Assembly: GCF_030866765.1 (NCBI RefSeq)
Contig: NZ_CP133017.1
Coordinates: 6,290,001 to 6,354,000, forward strand
DNA length: 64,000 nucleotides
Source of the DNA: Paenibacillus silvisoli
GTDB lineage: Bacteria; Bacillota; Bacilli; Paenibacillales; Paenibacillaceae
Direction: 5' to 3'
Shown here: positions 1 through 8,111 of the stretch, one piece after another
Layout of the letters: every line of letters begins with the position of its first letter
Position numbering within the stretch: the first letter of the stretch is position 1
Notes under the pieces: generated by a model
Database searches by the model: none
What the model was told of the DNA's origin: nothing
The model's input: only the letters and a program-made list of their open reading frames with translations
Translations under genes and position numbers: made by a program

Positions 1-267
1 GAGCCGGGCGCGATGACGGTGCGGCTCGAAGCCTTTCAAAATATCGCCGCCTACGCGCTGGGTCGGCGAGTCCGGCAGAATGCTGCCGGTCTCCTGCTCC
101 AGCCGAGCCAGCTCATCGTAGAGCGCGTCCCATTCCTTATCGCTGATCGTCGGCTGATCCAGCGTGTAGTAGCTGTGATTGTGCTCCGCAATGAGGTCTA
201 CCAGCTCGCGCATGCGCGCAAGCTTCTTCGGCTCGGCATTTTGTCCCGGTTCCATCGCAGTCGTCAT
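1..267 (-). CDS. ligA: NAD-dependent DNA ligase LigA, N-terminal part (truncated by window edge)
   Basis: LigA seals nicks in duplex DNA using NAD+, in replication and repair. The 89 visible residues carry the adenylation-domain start of the family: a tyrosine pair followed by LDQPTISD and a DELARLE helix (NMN-binding region Ia), then PDSPTQRVGG and GFEPHRH. The catalytic KxDG lysine lies beyond the window edge. I chose the ATG at 267 because AGGGAG lies about 8 bases upstream; a second in-frame ATG at 255 is less well placed. The gene starts 25 bases after the pcrA stop, so pcrB/pcrA/ligA follow the order common in Firmicutes, and pcrA and ligA are probably cotranscribed. Confidence 0.95.
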   Translation of the reverse strand, partial: MTTAMEPGQNAEPKKLARMRELVDLIAEHNHSYYTLDQPTISDKEWDALYDELARLEQETGSILPDSPTQRVGGDILKGFEPHRHRARL

Positions 268-292
268 GGACGTTCTCCCTCTCTGCTTCAAA

Positions 293-2650
293 TTAAACTT
301 TCGTAATTGGCGCGAAGCTGGCGAGCAGCTTCTTCAACCCGACCGGAGCCGGGAACGCGATCTGCAGCTCCTTGTCGTTGCCCGTCCCCCGAACGGAGAC
401 GATGGTGCCGATGCCCCACTTGCCGTGCGACACTTTGTCGCCGGCCGCGAACTCGCCGCCCGCTCCGGAAGCCGCCGCCGCCCCTGAAGCCGCGCGGGCC
501 GCATCTGCCGGCGAAGTGACGCGCACGCCGCCGCTGCCTGCCGCTCCGCTCGGCGCTCCCGGCCTTGAAGCAGCTGCGCCGCCGCTGCGGAAGCCGAAGC
601 CCGCCTGTCCGGCCGCGCCCGCTCCGCCGCCGATACTACGGCTGCCGGAGCCAAAGCCGAAGCCGCCGCCCGCAGGACGTCCGCGTCCCGTGGCCGACGC
701 ATCCGCCTTCAGCTCATCCGGCACCTCGCGTAGGAAGCGAGACGGAAGGTTCGCGTTCGTCCGTCCGAACAAGGTCCGCATGCGCGCGCAGGTGAGGTAC
801 AGCTGCTTCTCTGCACGCGTAATGCCTACATAGGCCAGACGCCGCTCCTCTTCCAGCTCTTCGTTGTCCGTGAGCGCACGGCTATGTGGGAAGACCCCTT
901 CCTCCATGCCGATGATGAAGACGACAGGGAACTCCAAGCCTTTGGCGCTGTGCATCGTCATGAGCACAACCGCGTCCTTGACGCCGCCTTCCGGCTCATC
1001 CTTGTCCATGGTGTCGATATCCGCGATAAGCGCAAGATCGGTCAGGAAGGAAATCAACGACTTGTCTTCGTTGCGTTTCTCGAAGTCCTGCGTTACGGAT
1101 AGGAACTCGTCGATGTTCTCGAGCCGCGCCTTCGATTCCAGCGTATTCTCGCGGTGCAGCTCCTCGCGGTAGCCGCTCAGCTCCAGCGCTTTCTCCGTCA
1201 GCTCCGTCACGGACAAGTACTCAACCATCCGCGTCAGGTTATCGATGATATCGCGGAATTCCGCCAATGCGGTGCGCGCCCGCCCGGTCACGTCCAGCCA
1301 ATCGAGCTGCTCCAGCAGCGCAAAAATCGAAATGCCTCGCGCCGCGGCCTCCTCCGACAGCTTGGCGACCGTCGTGTCGCCGATGCCCCGCTTCGGCACG
1401 TTGACGATCCGCTGGAAGCTGATGTCGTCATCCGGATTCGAGACGAGCCGCAGATAAGCGAGCAAGTCCTTGATCTCTTTGCGATCGTAGAACTTAACGC
1501 CGCCGACGATTTGATAAGGGATATCGGATTTGATCAGCGTTTCCTCGATAACCCGCGACTGGGCGTTTGTCCGGTACAGAATCGCATGATCGCCGTACTT
1601 CCGGCCGCTATTCACATTTTTCCGGATCGAGCCGGTGACGTAATACCCTTCGTCATGCTCCGTGTCCGCCTGATAAACGGTGATGACGTCCCCATCGCCC
1701 TGATCGGTCCACAGCTTCTTCGCCTTCCGGCTGCTGTTCAGCTTGATGACGGCGTTCGCCGCGTTCAAAATATTCGCGGTGGAACGGTAGTTCTGCTCCA
1801 GCATGATCGTCTGCGCTTCGGGATAGTCTTCCTCGAAGTTCAAAATATTCGTAATATCCGCGCCGCGCCAGCGGTAAATCGACTGGTCGCTGTCGCCGAC
1901 GACGCAGATGTTGTGGTGTTTGTCGGCTAACATTTTGCAAAGCATGTACTGCGCCCGGTTCGTATCCTGATACTCGTCGACGTGAATGAAACGAAACTTG
2001 TTCTGATAGAAGGTAAGGACGTCCGGCTCATCCTGGAACAATTGAATCGTCTTCATGATCAGATCGTCGAAATCGAGCGAGTTGTTGGCCTTCAGCCGTT
2101 TTTGGTACGCGGTATACACCTTCGCCACGATGCCGTCGAAATAATCGCCGATCTTCAGCTCGAATTGCTCCGGCGAGATCAACTCGTTCTTCGCGCCGCC
2201 CAGCGCGGCCTGCACGCTCTTCGGTTCGAATTTTTTCGTATCGATGTTCAAATCCTTCATGCAGTTGCGGATAACCGACAGCTGGTCCGCGGAATCCAAA
2301 ATCGAAAAGCTGTTCGTGAAGCCGATCCGGTTAATGTCCCGCCGCAAAATACGCACGCACATGGAGTGGAACGTCGATACCCAGATGTCCTGGCCCGCGT
2401 TGCCGACCAGCGCGCTGACGCGCTGCTGCATTTCCCGTGCCGCTTTATTCGTAAACGTAATCGCCAGGATGCTCCATGGCGCTACCCGCTTCTTCTCGAT
2501 CAAATAGGCAATGCGGTGCGTAAGCACGCGCGTCTTGCCGCTCCCCGCCCCTGCCATAATAAGCAGCGGACCGTCTGTCGCTTGAACGGCCGCGCGCTGC
2601 GGCGCATTCAATTTCTGAACAGCCTGGTCGATGCTGAATTCATTTAACAT
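293..2650 (-). CDS. pcrA: ATP-dependent DNA helicase PcrA (UvrD/Rep family)
   Basis: PcrA is a 3'-5' superfamily 1 helicase of replication, repair and conflict resolution with RNA polymerase. The 785-residue protein shows the Walker A motif AGAGSGKT (about residues 33-40), motif [10 protein letters not shown], motif [17 protein letters not shown], motif IV QNYRS and motif [14 protein letters not shown]. After the helicase core comes a Gly/Ala/Ser-rich linker of roughly 90 residues, and then a C-terminal Tudor-like domain ([15 protein letters not shown]...), which in PcrA binds RNA polymerase. Length is slightly above the 720-750 usual for the family because of the linker. It lies upstream of ligA and is separated from pcrB by a terminator. 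Confidence 0.97.
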   Translation of the reverse strand: MLNEFSIDQAVQKLNAPQRAAVQATDGPLLIMAGAGSGKTRVLTHRIAYLIEKKRVAPWSILAITFTNKAAREMQQRVSALVGNAGQDIWVSTFHSMCVRILRRDINRIGFTNSFSILDSADQLSVIRNCMKDLNIDTKKFEPKSVQAALGGAKNELISPEQFELKIGDYFDGIVAKVYTAYQKRLKANNSLDFDDLIMKTIQLFQDEPDVLTFYQNKFRFIHVDEYQDTNRAQYMLCKMLADKHHNICVVGDSDQSIYRWRGADITNILNFEEDYPEAQTIMLEQNYRSTANILNAANAVIKLNSSRKAKKLWTDQGDGDVITVYQADTEHDEGYYVTGSIRKNVNSGRKYGDHAILYRTNAQSRVIEETLIKSDIPYQIVGGVKFYDRKEIKDLLAYLRLVSNPDDDISFQRIVNVPKRGIGDTTVAKLSEEAAARGISIFALLEQLDWLDVTGRARTALAEFRDIIDNLTRMVEYLSVTELTEKALELSGYREELHRENTLESKARLENIDEFLSVTQDFEKRNEDKSLISFLTDLALIADIDTMDKDEPEGGVKDAVVLMTMHSAKGLEFPVVFIIGMEEGVFPHSRALTDNEELEEERRLAYVGITRAEKQLYLTCARMRTLFGRTNANLPSRFLREVPDELKADASATGRGRPAGGGFGFGSGSRSIGGGAGAAGQAGFGFRSGGAAASRPGAPSGAAGSGGVRVTSPADAARAASGAAAASGAGGEFAAGDKVSHGKWGIGTIVSVRGTGNDKELQIAFPAPVGLKKLLASFAPITKV

Positions 2651-2745
2651 AGAGAAAATTAAACCCCTTTGTTCGCATTTGTTCGCCTTATCTTCAGTCT
2701 AGACAACCGCCCGGGCCGTGTCAATTATAACCCGCCCGTTCCGGC

Positions 2746-2812
2746 AAAATAAAAACGGCCTCCGAAACCGAACCGTCTCACCTTGCTGCCGATTCGTCCC
2801 GAAGCCGTTCTT
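2746..2812 (-). terminator. Rho-independent terminator after pcrB
   Basis: On the minus strand a stem AACGGCTTC / GGAGGCCGTT (9 pairs, one G-T) encloses a long loop and is followed by TTTTTATTTT. It lies between the pcrB stop and the pcrA start, so it closes the transcript of the STAS/phosphatase/pcrB cluster before pcrA. Confidence 0.65.
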
Positions 2813-2831
2813 CTCATCCCAATCCCGCTGC

Positions 2832-3548
2832 TTAACGCGCTGGCACAGCCGTAGTTAACACGGCCTCCACCGTCGACAGCGCCGCATCCAAATCCTCATA
2901 GATCACGTTGCCCACGATCACCGTATGCGCCGCTTTCGCCGCTTTCTTTGCTTTCTCCGCGTCATCGATGCCGCCCCCGTAAAAGAGCCTTGCCCCCGTC
3001 ACAAGCCGGAGCGCCTTCTTCACAAGCTCCATATCGCCGAACCTGCCGCTGTACTCCATGTAGATGACCGGCAAGCGCATCAGCCGATCCGCCATATAAA
3101 TATGAGCCGCCACCGATTCCGGGTCAAGCTCCGCCCGCGCGCCGGTCAGCTTCGCCGCTTGCGCGTCCTCATTCAAGATGAGGTAGCCCTCGGCCGAGGT
3201 ATTCTCCCAAGGGATGAACGCGCCGAATTTGCGAAGCGCCTGAATTTGCCTGCCCGCCAGCCACTCCGCTTTATCCGTATTGAGTACGAGCGGAATGAAA
3301 TAGTGGTCGAAGCCGGGAACGGCCGCTTCCTCATTCGATACTTCAAGCGCGCATGGCACCTCGTACCTGCGGATACGGGACATCAGATCGACGGTATTAT
3401 CGAAGGTAACCCCCGATGAACCGCCCACGATGACGGCGTCCGTTCCCGACATGCAGATGGCGTCCAGCCGCTCGTCGCTTATTTCGCGATCGGGATCCAG
3501 CTTAAAAACATGCCGCCACCCGGTGTAGATTGCCGATTGCACTTCCAT
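2832..3548 (-). CDS. pcrB: Heptaprenylglyceryl phosphate synthase PcrB
   Basis: PcrB is a TIM-barrel prenyltransferase that joins heptaprenyl diphosphate to glycerol-1-phosphate, making an archaeal-type ether lipid precursor in Firmicutes. The sequence begins with WRHVFKLDPD and carries ICMSGTDAVIVGGSSGVT, YMEYSGRFG and LFYGGGIDD, the phosphate-binding loops of the GGGP synthase family. The 238-residue length is typical. I chose the ATG at 3548 because GGAGGG lies 5 bases upstream; the longer TTG-started frame (from 3581) has no such site. It follows the STAS gene by 41 bases and probably shares its transcript, while a terminator separates it from pcrA. Confidence 0.93.
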   Translation of the reverse strand: MEVQSAIYTGWRHVFKLDPDREISDERLDAICMSGTDAVIVGGSSGVTFDNTVDLMSRIRRYEVPCALEVSNEEAAVPGFDHYFIPLVLNTDKAEWLAGRQIQALRKFGAFIPWENTSAEGYLILNEDAQAAKLTGARAELDPESVAAHIYMADRLMRLPVIYMEYSGRFGDMELVKKALRLVTGARLFYGGGIDDAEKAKKAAKAAHTVIVGNVIYEDLDAALSTVEAVLTTAVPAR

Positions 3549-3589
3549 GATGCCCTCCGAACGAAAAAATATCTGCCGCAACCGCCGCG

Positions 3590-3958
3590 TTACAGCTCAA
3601 GCGCCTCAATGCGCTGCATCACTGCAAACTCATTGGGATAAATCATCATAAACTCCGTTAATCCTACCATACGAAACAGCTTCTCGTAATGAGGCGTTAT
3701 CCCCCATGCGAACGTATGAATGCCCGCCTTGCTGCCCATGCGGGCCAACCGGATCAATACCGCCATGCCGCCGCTGTTGATATAGGCCACCTTGGTCAGG
3801 TCGAGGGCTAAAAAACGGATGCTCCGGCCCAGCTCCGTCTCATGCTCGAAGCCCGCGATCAGCCTGGCTTCGGCCGATTTGCTTAAATCGCCCTCCAGCT
3901 TCAGCACCATCCCGCTCGGGAACTTCCGCGATTCGATTTGCAATGGTTGTTCGGCCAT
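3590..3958 (-). CDS. STAS-domain protein, anti-sigma factor antagonist type (RsbV/SpoIIAA-like)
   Basis: A 122-residue single STAS domain. Proteins of this type bind an anti-sigma kinase when dephosphorylated and are released when phosphorylated on a conserved serine. The segment DLTKVAYINSGGMAVL (about residues 53-68) corresponds to the phosphoacceptor loop: the serine is kept, but the usual DSSG is replaced by NSGG. The start ATG at 3958 follows GAAAGGGGGC. It sits 23 bases after the phosphatase/kinase fusion gene and 41 bases before pcrB. By inference it is the substrate of both enzymatic domains of the upstream protein. No sigma factor gene is adjacent. Confidence 0.88.
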   Translation of the reverse strand: MAEQPLQIESRKFPSGMVLKLEGDLSKSAEARLIAGFEHETELGRSIRFLALDLTKVAYINSGGMAVLIRLARMGSKAGIHTFAWGITPHYEKLFRMVGLTEFMMIYPNEFAVMQRIEALEL

Positions 3959-3981
3959 CTCATGATGCCCCCTTTCCCGGC

Positions 3982-6174
3982 TTAGCCGCTTCCTTCCGAA
4001 GCGGCAGCAGCCTGTCCCTGTGATTTTCTCATAAAATAAAGCTCCGTATAGAAGCCGCGCTCGTCGCGGCCCGTCGTCCAGTAATCCGCAAGCGAATCGA
4101 TCATGACGAGCCCCCAGCCCCGCGGATCATCCGCTTCCAGCTTCCTGCGCATTTCGGCTTCGTCCCGCGACAGCCGCGGGTAATAGCCTGCGCCCTCGTC
4201 ATAGATCCGGCAGACGGACAGCATGCCGCCGATCTGAGCGATGACAGTGACATATTTATTCGACTGCAGCTTGTTCCCATGTTCAATGGCGTTAATCATC
4301 GCTTCGCACACGGCGCTTTGCACGTCTTCTTTTATATCGGTTTCCGGCCATCTTTCTTGAATCCAATCGCCCAGCTTGAGCGCAATGATCCGCTCGTCGC
4401 CCAGCTTGCTGCGGAGCGACCATTCGCGCGTCATGAACGGATTGTCAAACGACAGCGCCGCGCCGCCGTACTCGCCCCGCGGGATTTCCAGCTTCGCCAT
4501 CGCGCTGCGGTATTCGCCGGCAAGCTCCAGCACGACGACGGTCCGGTCGTCTTGGCCGGCCCCGCATGCCTGATCGACGCGGGCAAGCCAGTCATCAACT
4601 ACTTCAGACATATCTCCCGCCTCCGTCCAGGTGGCAATCTCATTTTCAAGTCCGCTAAAGCTGTACATCTGTCCGCTGCGATCGACCGCCTCGATCAAGC
4701 CGTCCGTATAAAGCAGAAACCGGTCGCCGTCTTCCAGCTGCGTGCTTCTCTCCTCGTATACGGCTTCCGGGTCGATGCCGATCGGCAGCGAACTGCAATC
4801 GACCGTTACGAAACGCCCGTCCCGGGCAACGACATACGGCGATAAATGACCGGCGCTGGCGTACTGCAGCTGGTTCGTCGTCAGATCGATTACGCCGACG
4901 CCGATGGATACGCAGCCTTCCTCGCCCATCGCTTCGCATAGCTGACGGTTCATCCGGGACAATACTTCCGACGGACTGCCGTTCCGGCGAATTTCGGAGC
5001 GGAATACGAGCAGCTGCGCGGACATGATCAGCGCAGCCGGCATTCCTTTGCCCGATACATCGCCGATCATGACGGCGAAGCGGCTCGGACCCAGCGAGAC
5101 GACATCGAAGAAGTCGCCGCCGACTTCGCGGTACGATTGGCAGCGCGCCGTAATCCGGTAAGCGCCGATCGTTAAATTGCCGGGCGGAAGGAGCTTTTGC
5201 TGCACATTGAAGGCCATCTTCAATTCCCGCTCCAGCGATTCATACTCCCGGTTAATGCGGTTTTGCAGCTCGCTGTACGCAACAGCCAGCTCGCCGGCTT
5301 CGTCGTGCACGACGGAGGCCGCCCCGGCATGCCGAAGATCGCCGCCCCCTACCAGCCCCCGGATATCCCGGATGAGACCGCGCAGCTCCTGCCTGAACTG
5401 CATCGTCACATAGCTGAATAAACTTAACCCGATTAAAAAATAAAATAAGGCGATCAGTCCGAATTTGTACGGCTCCAACGCTTCATGCGGCCTTGCCGTC
5501 ACGATGGCGAGCTGGAGCAAACTTAGGATCGTCACCAAAAACGTGCATGTATACGTAATGACAAGCGGCTGCGATACCGATGCCCGGCCGTCGAAGCTGC
5601 CGGACAGCGGCTGAAGCTTCAGCATATAAGGTCGAAACAGCCGCCGCACCGAAGTGAACAGAATGAGGGCTACCGTCATCGTCAAGCTCTGCTCGCCCGC
5701 CATAATTCCGGTTAACTGGAGCCAGTCGACCGGATGGCCGCCAAGCTCCGGATTTCCCCACGTCCGGATGAGCGCAGCCAGATGAAAGCCCGCGGAAATC
5801 AGAATGCCCAGCAGCAGCACGCCGATCAGCAGCTCATAAGGCATGCGGTACAGCCGAATGAGCGCCGCATTCGCGGAGCTGCCGTCCCGGCTTGTCCGCG
5901 GCTGGCCGGCGGAGTCGTTCTCCAGCTCCTCCATCACCGGCTTCAACCGCCATGCCGATACGCAAACGAGAACGACCGCGATCAGGACGACGCCTAATAG
6001 ATTGCAAATAAACGGAAAGGGAAACACCGTTTGAAAGTGCGTTACCAACATTGTTTCCGCCCGCAAAATAATTAGTCCCACGAGCAGCGAGATCAGATAG
6101 ATCGTCAGCAGCCCGTTCAGCAGCGAACGTCCCTCGCGGGAAGTCCGGTACCTGCTCCGTTCGGTTATCTCCAT
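3982..6174 (-). CDS. Membrane SpoIIE/RsbU-type PP2C phosphatase fused to RsbW-like HATPase domain
   Basis: This 730-residue protein has about six hydrophobic segments in its first 260 residues (near 20-38, 50-75, 113-136, 155-175, 204-226, 238-258), then a HAMP-like linker (about 260-310). A SpoIIE-family Ser/Thr phosphatase domain follows (about 335-550), with VGGDFFDV, GDVSGKGMPAAL, AGHLSP and LYTDGLIEA, which carry the metal-binding Asp and Gly residues. The last part (about 575-715) is a GHKL ATPase of the RsbW/SpoIIAB type, with N-box EAMINAIEHGN, DEGAGYYP and RGWGL. Phosphatase and kinase of a partner switch are usually separate proteins; here both are on one membrane protein, and the STAS substrate is encoded next. 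The start overlaps the BTAD gene end by 10 bases, indicating translational coupling. Confidence 0.92.
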   Translation of the reverse strand: MEITERSRYRTSREGRSLLNGLLTIYLISLLVGLIILRAETMLVTHFQTVFPFPFICNLLGVVLIAVVLVCVSAWRLKPVMEELENDSAGQPRTSRDGSSANAALIRLYRMPYELLIGVLLLGILISAGFHLAALIRTWGNPELGGHPVDWLQLTGIMAGEQSLTMTVALILFTSVRRLFRPYMLKLQPLSGSFDGRASVSQPLVITYTCTFLVTILSLLQLAIVTARPHEALEPYKFGLIALFYFLIGLSLFSYVTMQFRQELRGLIRDIRGLVGGGDLRHAGAASVVHDEAGELAVAYSELQNRINREYESLERELKMAFNVQQKLLPPGNLTIGAYRITARCQSYREVGGDFFDVVSLGPSRFAVMIGDVSGKGMPAALIMSAQLLVFRSEIRRNGSPSEVLSRMNRQLCEAMGEEGCVSIGVGVIDLTTNQLQYASAGHLSPYVVARDGRFVTVDCSSLPIGIDPEAVYEERSTQLEDGDRFLLYTDGLIEAVDRSGQMYSFSGLENEIATWTEAGDMSEVVDDWLARVDQACGAGQDDRTVVVLELAGEYRSAMAKLEIPRGEYGGAALSFDNPFMTREWSLRSKLGDERIIALKLGDWIQERWPETDIKEDVQSAVCEAMINAIEHGNKLQSNKYVTVIAQIGGMLSVCRIYDEGAGYYPRLSRDEAEMRRKLEADDPRGWGLVMIDSLADYWTTGRDERGFYTELYFMRKSQGQAAAASEGSG

Positions 6175-7946
6175 AGCAGGTTCTTCACCTCATCCAGCGG
6201 TTCGCTGCCCAGCTCCTCCTTGCATACGCGTTCCAGGCGGCGGTACCAGCCGATCGCTTCGATTCGGCGATCGCCGCGCAGACACAGCCGGATCATCGCC
6301 TCGTATGCTTCCTCTTGCTCAGGTCTGAGCGCGATCCATTCGGCCAAACACTGCTCGATCCGAGCTTCGTCGAAAAGCTCGGCATAGTAGGCGGCCAAAC
6401 GTTTTATCATATTCGTCTGCCGGTCCAGCAGCTGCTCCCGGACGCGCTCAAGCCATTCGGCGTACGGAAGCTCCGTACCCAGCTGGCCGTAGAGCGGCAG
6501 CGCTTTTTCATATAAGCGGCTCGCTTCCTCGCGATCGTCCATCCAAAGCTGATCGCCGACGCGGGACAAGGTCAGATAGTTCTCCACGTCAATGGAATCG
6601 AACGTCAGCTCGGTAATGCCGATGACGCCCCGCTTCGCATAAACGAGATCCTCCGGCATGCCAAGCTCCTTAAGCGACGAGCGCAAATCGTGCAGCGTCA
6701 CGTAAAGCTGGTTGGAACGCTTGGCAGGGTCGCCCTCGCCGAAAACCCGTTCGATGACCTGCTCCCGGTTGGCTTTGTAGTTCGGCTGCAGCAGCAAATA
6801 AACGAACAGCTCGCCGGCCTTTCTCCGCTTCCACACCGGCTCCAGCTGCTTGTCTTCCGGCGTCTGAAACCGGATCCCGTCCATCAGCTGCAGGCGCCAC
6901 TTCGCTTCGGGAACGACTGCATCGGCCGCATCCGTCTCCTCACGGTAGTCTGTCGCTGCGTTCAAGGACTCATCAGCGGCGGTAACCACGGCTTGGCGAG
7001 ATGCGCTTTCGCTCGCTTCCGGCTCCGCGCTGCCGCCGAAGAACGGCTTCAGCCCGGCTGCCTGTCTAACAAGCGCCGGCGTCGCCACGAGCGTGCCAAG
7101 ACGCTCCAGCTTGCGGTAAGCCTGCTCCGCTTGCGCCTGCTGGTCTTCGCTCAGCAGCCGTTTGATTTTCGCCCCGAGCGAGTAAAGCGTGCTTTCGATA
7201 TCGGCCTTCAAGTTAACCGGCAGCGATTCGTCCGGCTGTTTGAGCAGAATGGCTTTGCCCAGATAGGCGAAGCGTTCCGGCAGCTGCTCGCACAGCTCAA
7301 GGCTCGGCTCCTCCAAACAGCCCAGCAGCACCGTGCCGGAACGGCTGCCCGCCATATGGCGGCCCAGCCAGTTCAACCAGAGCTGCCAGTCCGCGTGCTC
7401 CGTCTCCGCTGGATCAAACAACAAGCGATCCAGCAGCACGTAGCCCATCCAGAGCGGCTTGCCTTCTTCCCGGAAGCGCTCCGCGGCGGCGATGAACAGC
7501 TGTTGGGCCGTCTCATATTGAGCGGTCCGGTTGGCCGCCGATCTGGCCAGCGCCCATGGCACGAAACCGCTGCAGCTCTCCGGATTGCGCTCCCATTCCT
7601 GCGCCAGCAGCGCCATCACCGGCTTCGACTCCTGCTTGTCGCCCACTTGCTCGTACAGAAGCCCCAGCATGGCCATCATCGTCAGCATGGCGGAGTCGTC
7701 GGCCTGCGCCGCGAATCCTTTTAGCGCGGCCTCCAGTCTCTGCTTCGTTTCGATTAGCCGCCCTTGAAGCAGGCCGTCCTCGCATTCCGCGCGCAGCAGC
7801 AGAGGCGATTTCATTCGTATGTCGGCTGGAATGGCCAGCAGCTGCTCGATGGCAGGCATCTGGCCGTCCAGAATCGTTTGTTCGACTTTCAGAACTTCGA
7901 TGAGCCAACCGTCATGGCTTGGCTTTGCTTGTTTATTTACTCTCAT
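6165..7946 (-). CDS. BTAD-domain transcriptional regulator (AfsR/SARP-like), with long N-terminal helical region
   Basis: The last third resembles the regulator fold of the SARP/AfsR class: a winged-helix segment (about residues 350-440, with RRKAGELFVYLLL, REQVIERVFG and NQLYVTLHDLRSSLKE), then a bacterial transcriptional activation domain of TPR-like helices reaching the C-terminus. The first 330 residues are helical and rich in Leu, Ala and Glu, probably TPR-like, but I do not recognise a defined family. I chose the ATG at 7946 (593 residues) because GAGGG lies 8 bases upstream; a GTG five codons earlier has no ribosome site. It overlaps the phosphatase/kinase gene by 10 bases. Its target genes are not evident here. 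Confidence 0.85.
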   Translation of the reverse strand: MRVNKQAKPSHDGWLIEVLKVEQTILDGQMPAIEQLLAIPADIRMKSPLLLRAECEDGLLQGRLIETKQRLEAALKGFAAQADDSAMLTMMAMLGLLYEQVGDKQESKPVMALLAQEWERNPESCSGFVPWALARSAANRTAQYETAQQLFIAAAERFREEGKPLWMGYVLLDRLLFDPAETEHADWQLWLNWLGRHMAGSRSGTVLLGCLEEPSLELCEQLPERFAYLGKAILLKQPDESLPVNLKADIESTLYSLGAKIKRLLSEDQQAQAEQAYRKLERLGTLVATPALVRQAAGLKPFFGGSAEPEASESASRQAVVTAADESLNAATDYREETDAADAVVPEAKWRLQLMDGIRFQTPEDKQLEPVWKRRKAGELFVYLLLQPNYKANREQVIERVFGEGDPAKRSNQLYVTLHDLRSSLKELGMPEDLVYAKRGVIGITELTFDSIDVENYLTLSRVGDQLWMDDREEASRLYEKALPLYGQLGTELPYAEWLERVREQLLDRQTNMIKRLAAYYAELFDEARIEQCLAEWIALRPEQEEAYEAMIRLCLRGDRRIEAIGWYRRLERVCKEELGSEPLDEVKNLLWR

Positions 7947-8111
7947 CGGATTAACCCTCACAGAACTACAGCATGAATTATTGCTACTATTCGCCCCCCA
8001 AGGGCAAAATCCCTTCCCTGCTGTCGAAATTGAAAGAAATTTGTAAGGGGTGCCTGGGAATTACAGCCTATGCAAAAAGGAGAGGCCGCCGAAGCACCCC
8101 CTCCTTAAGCC

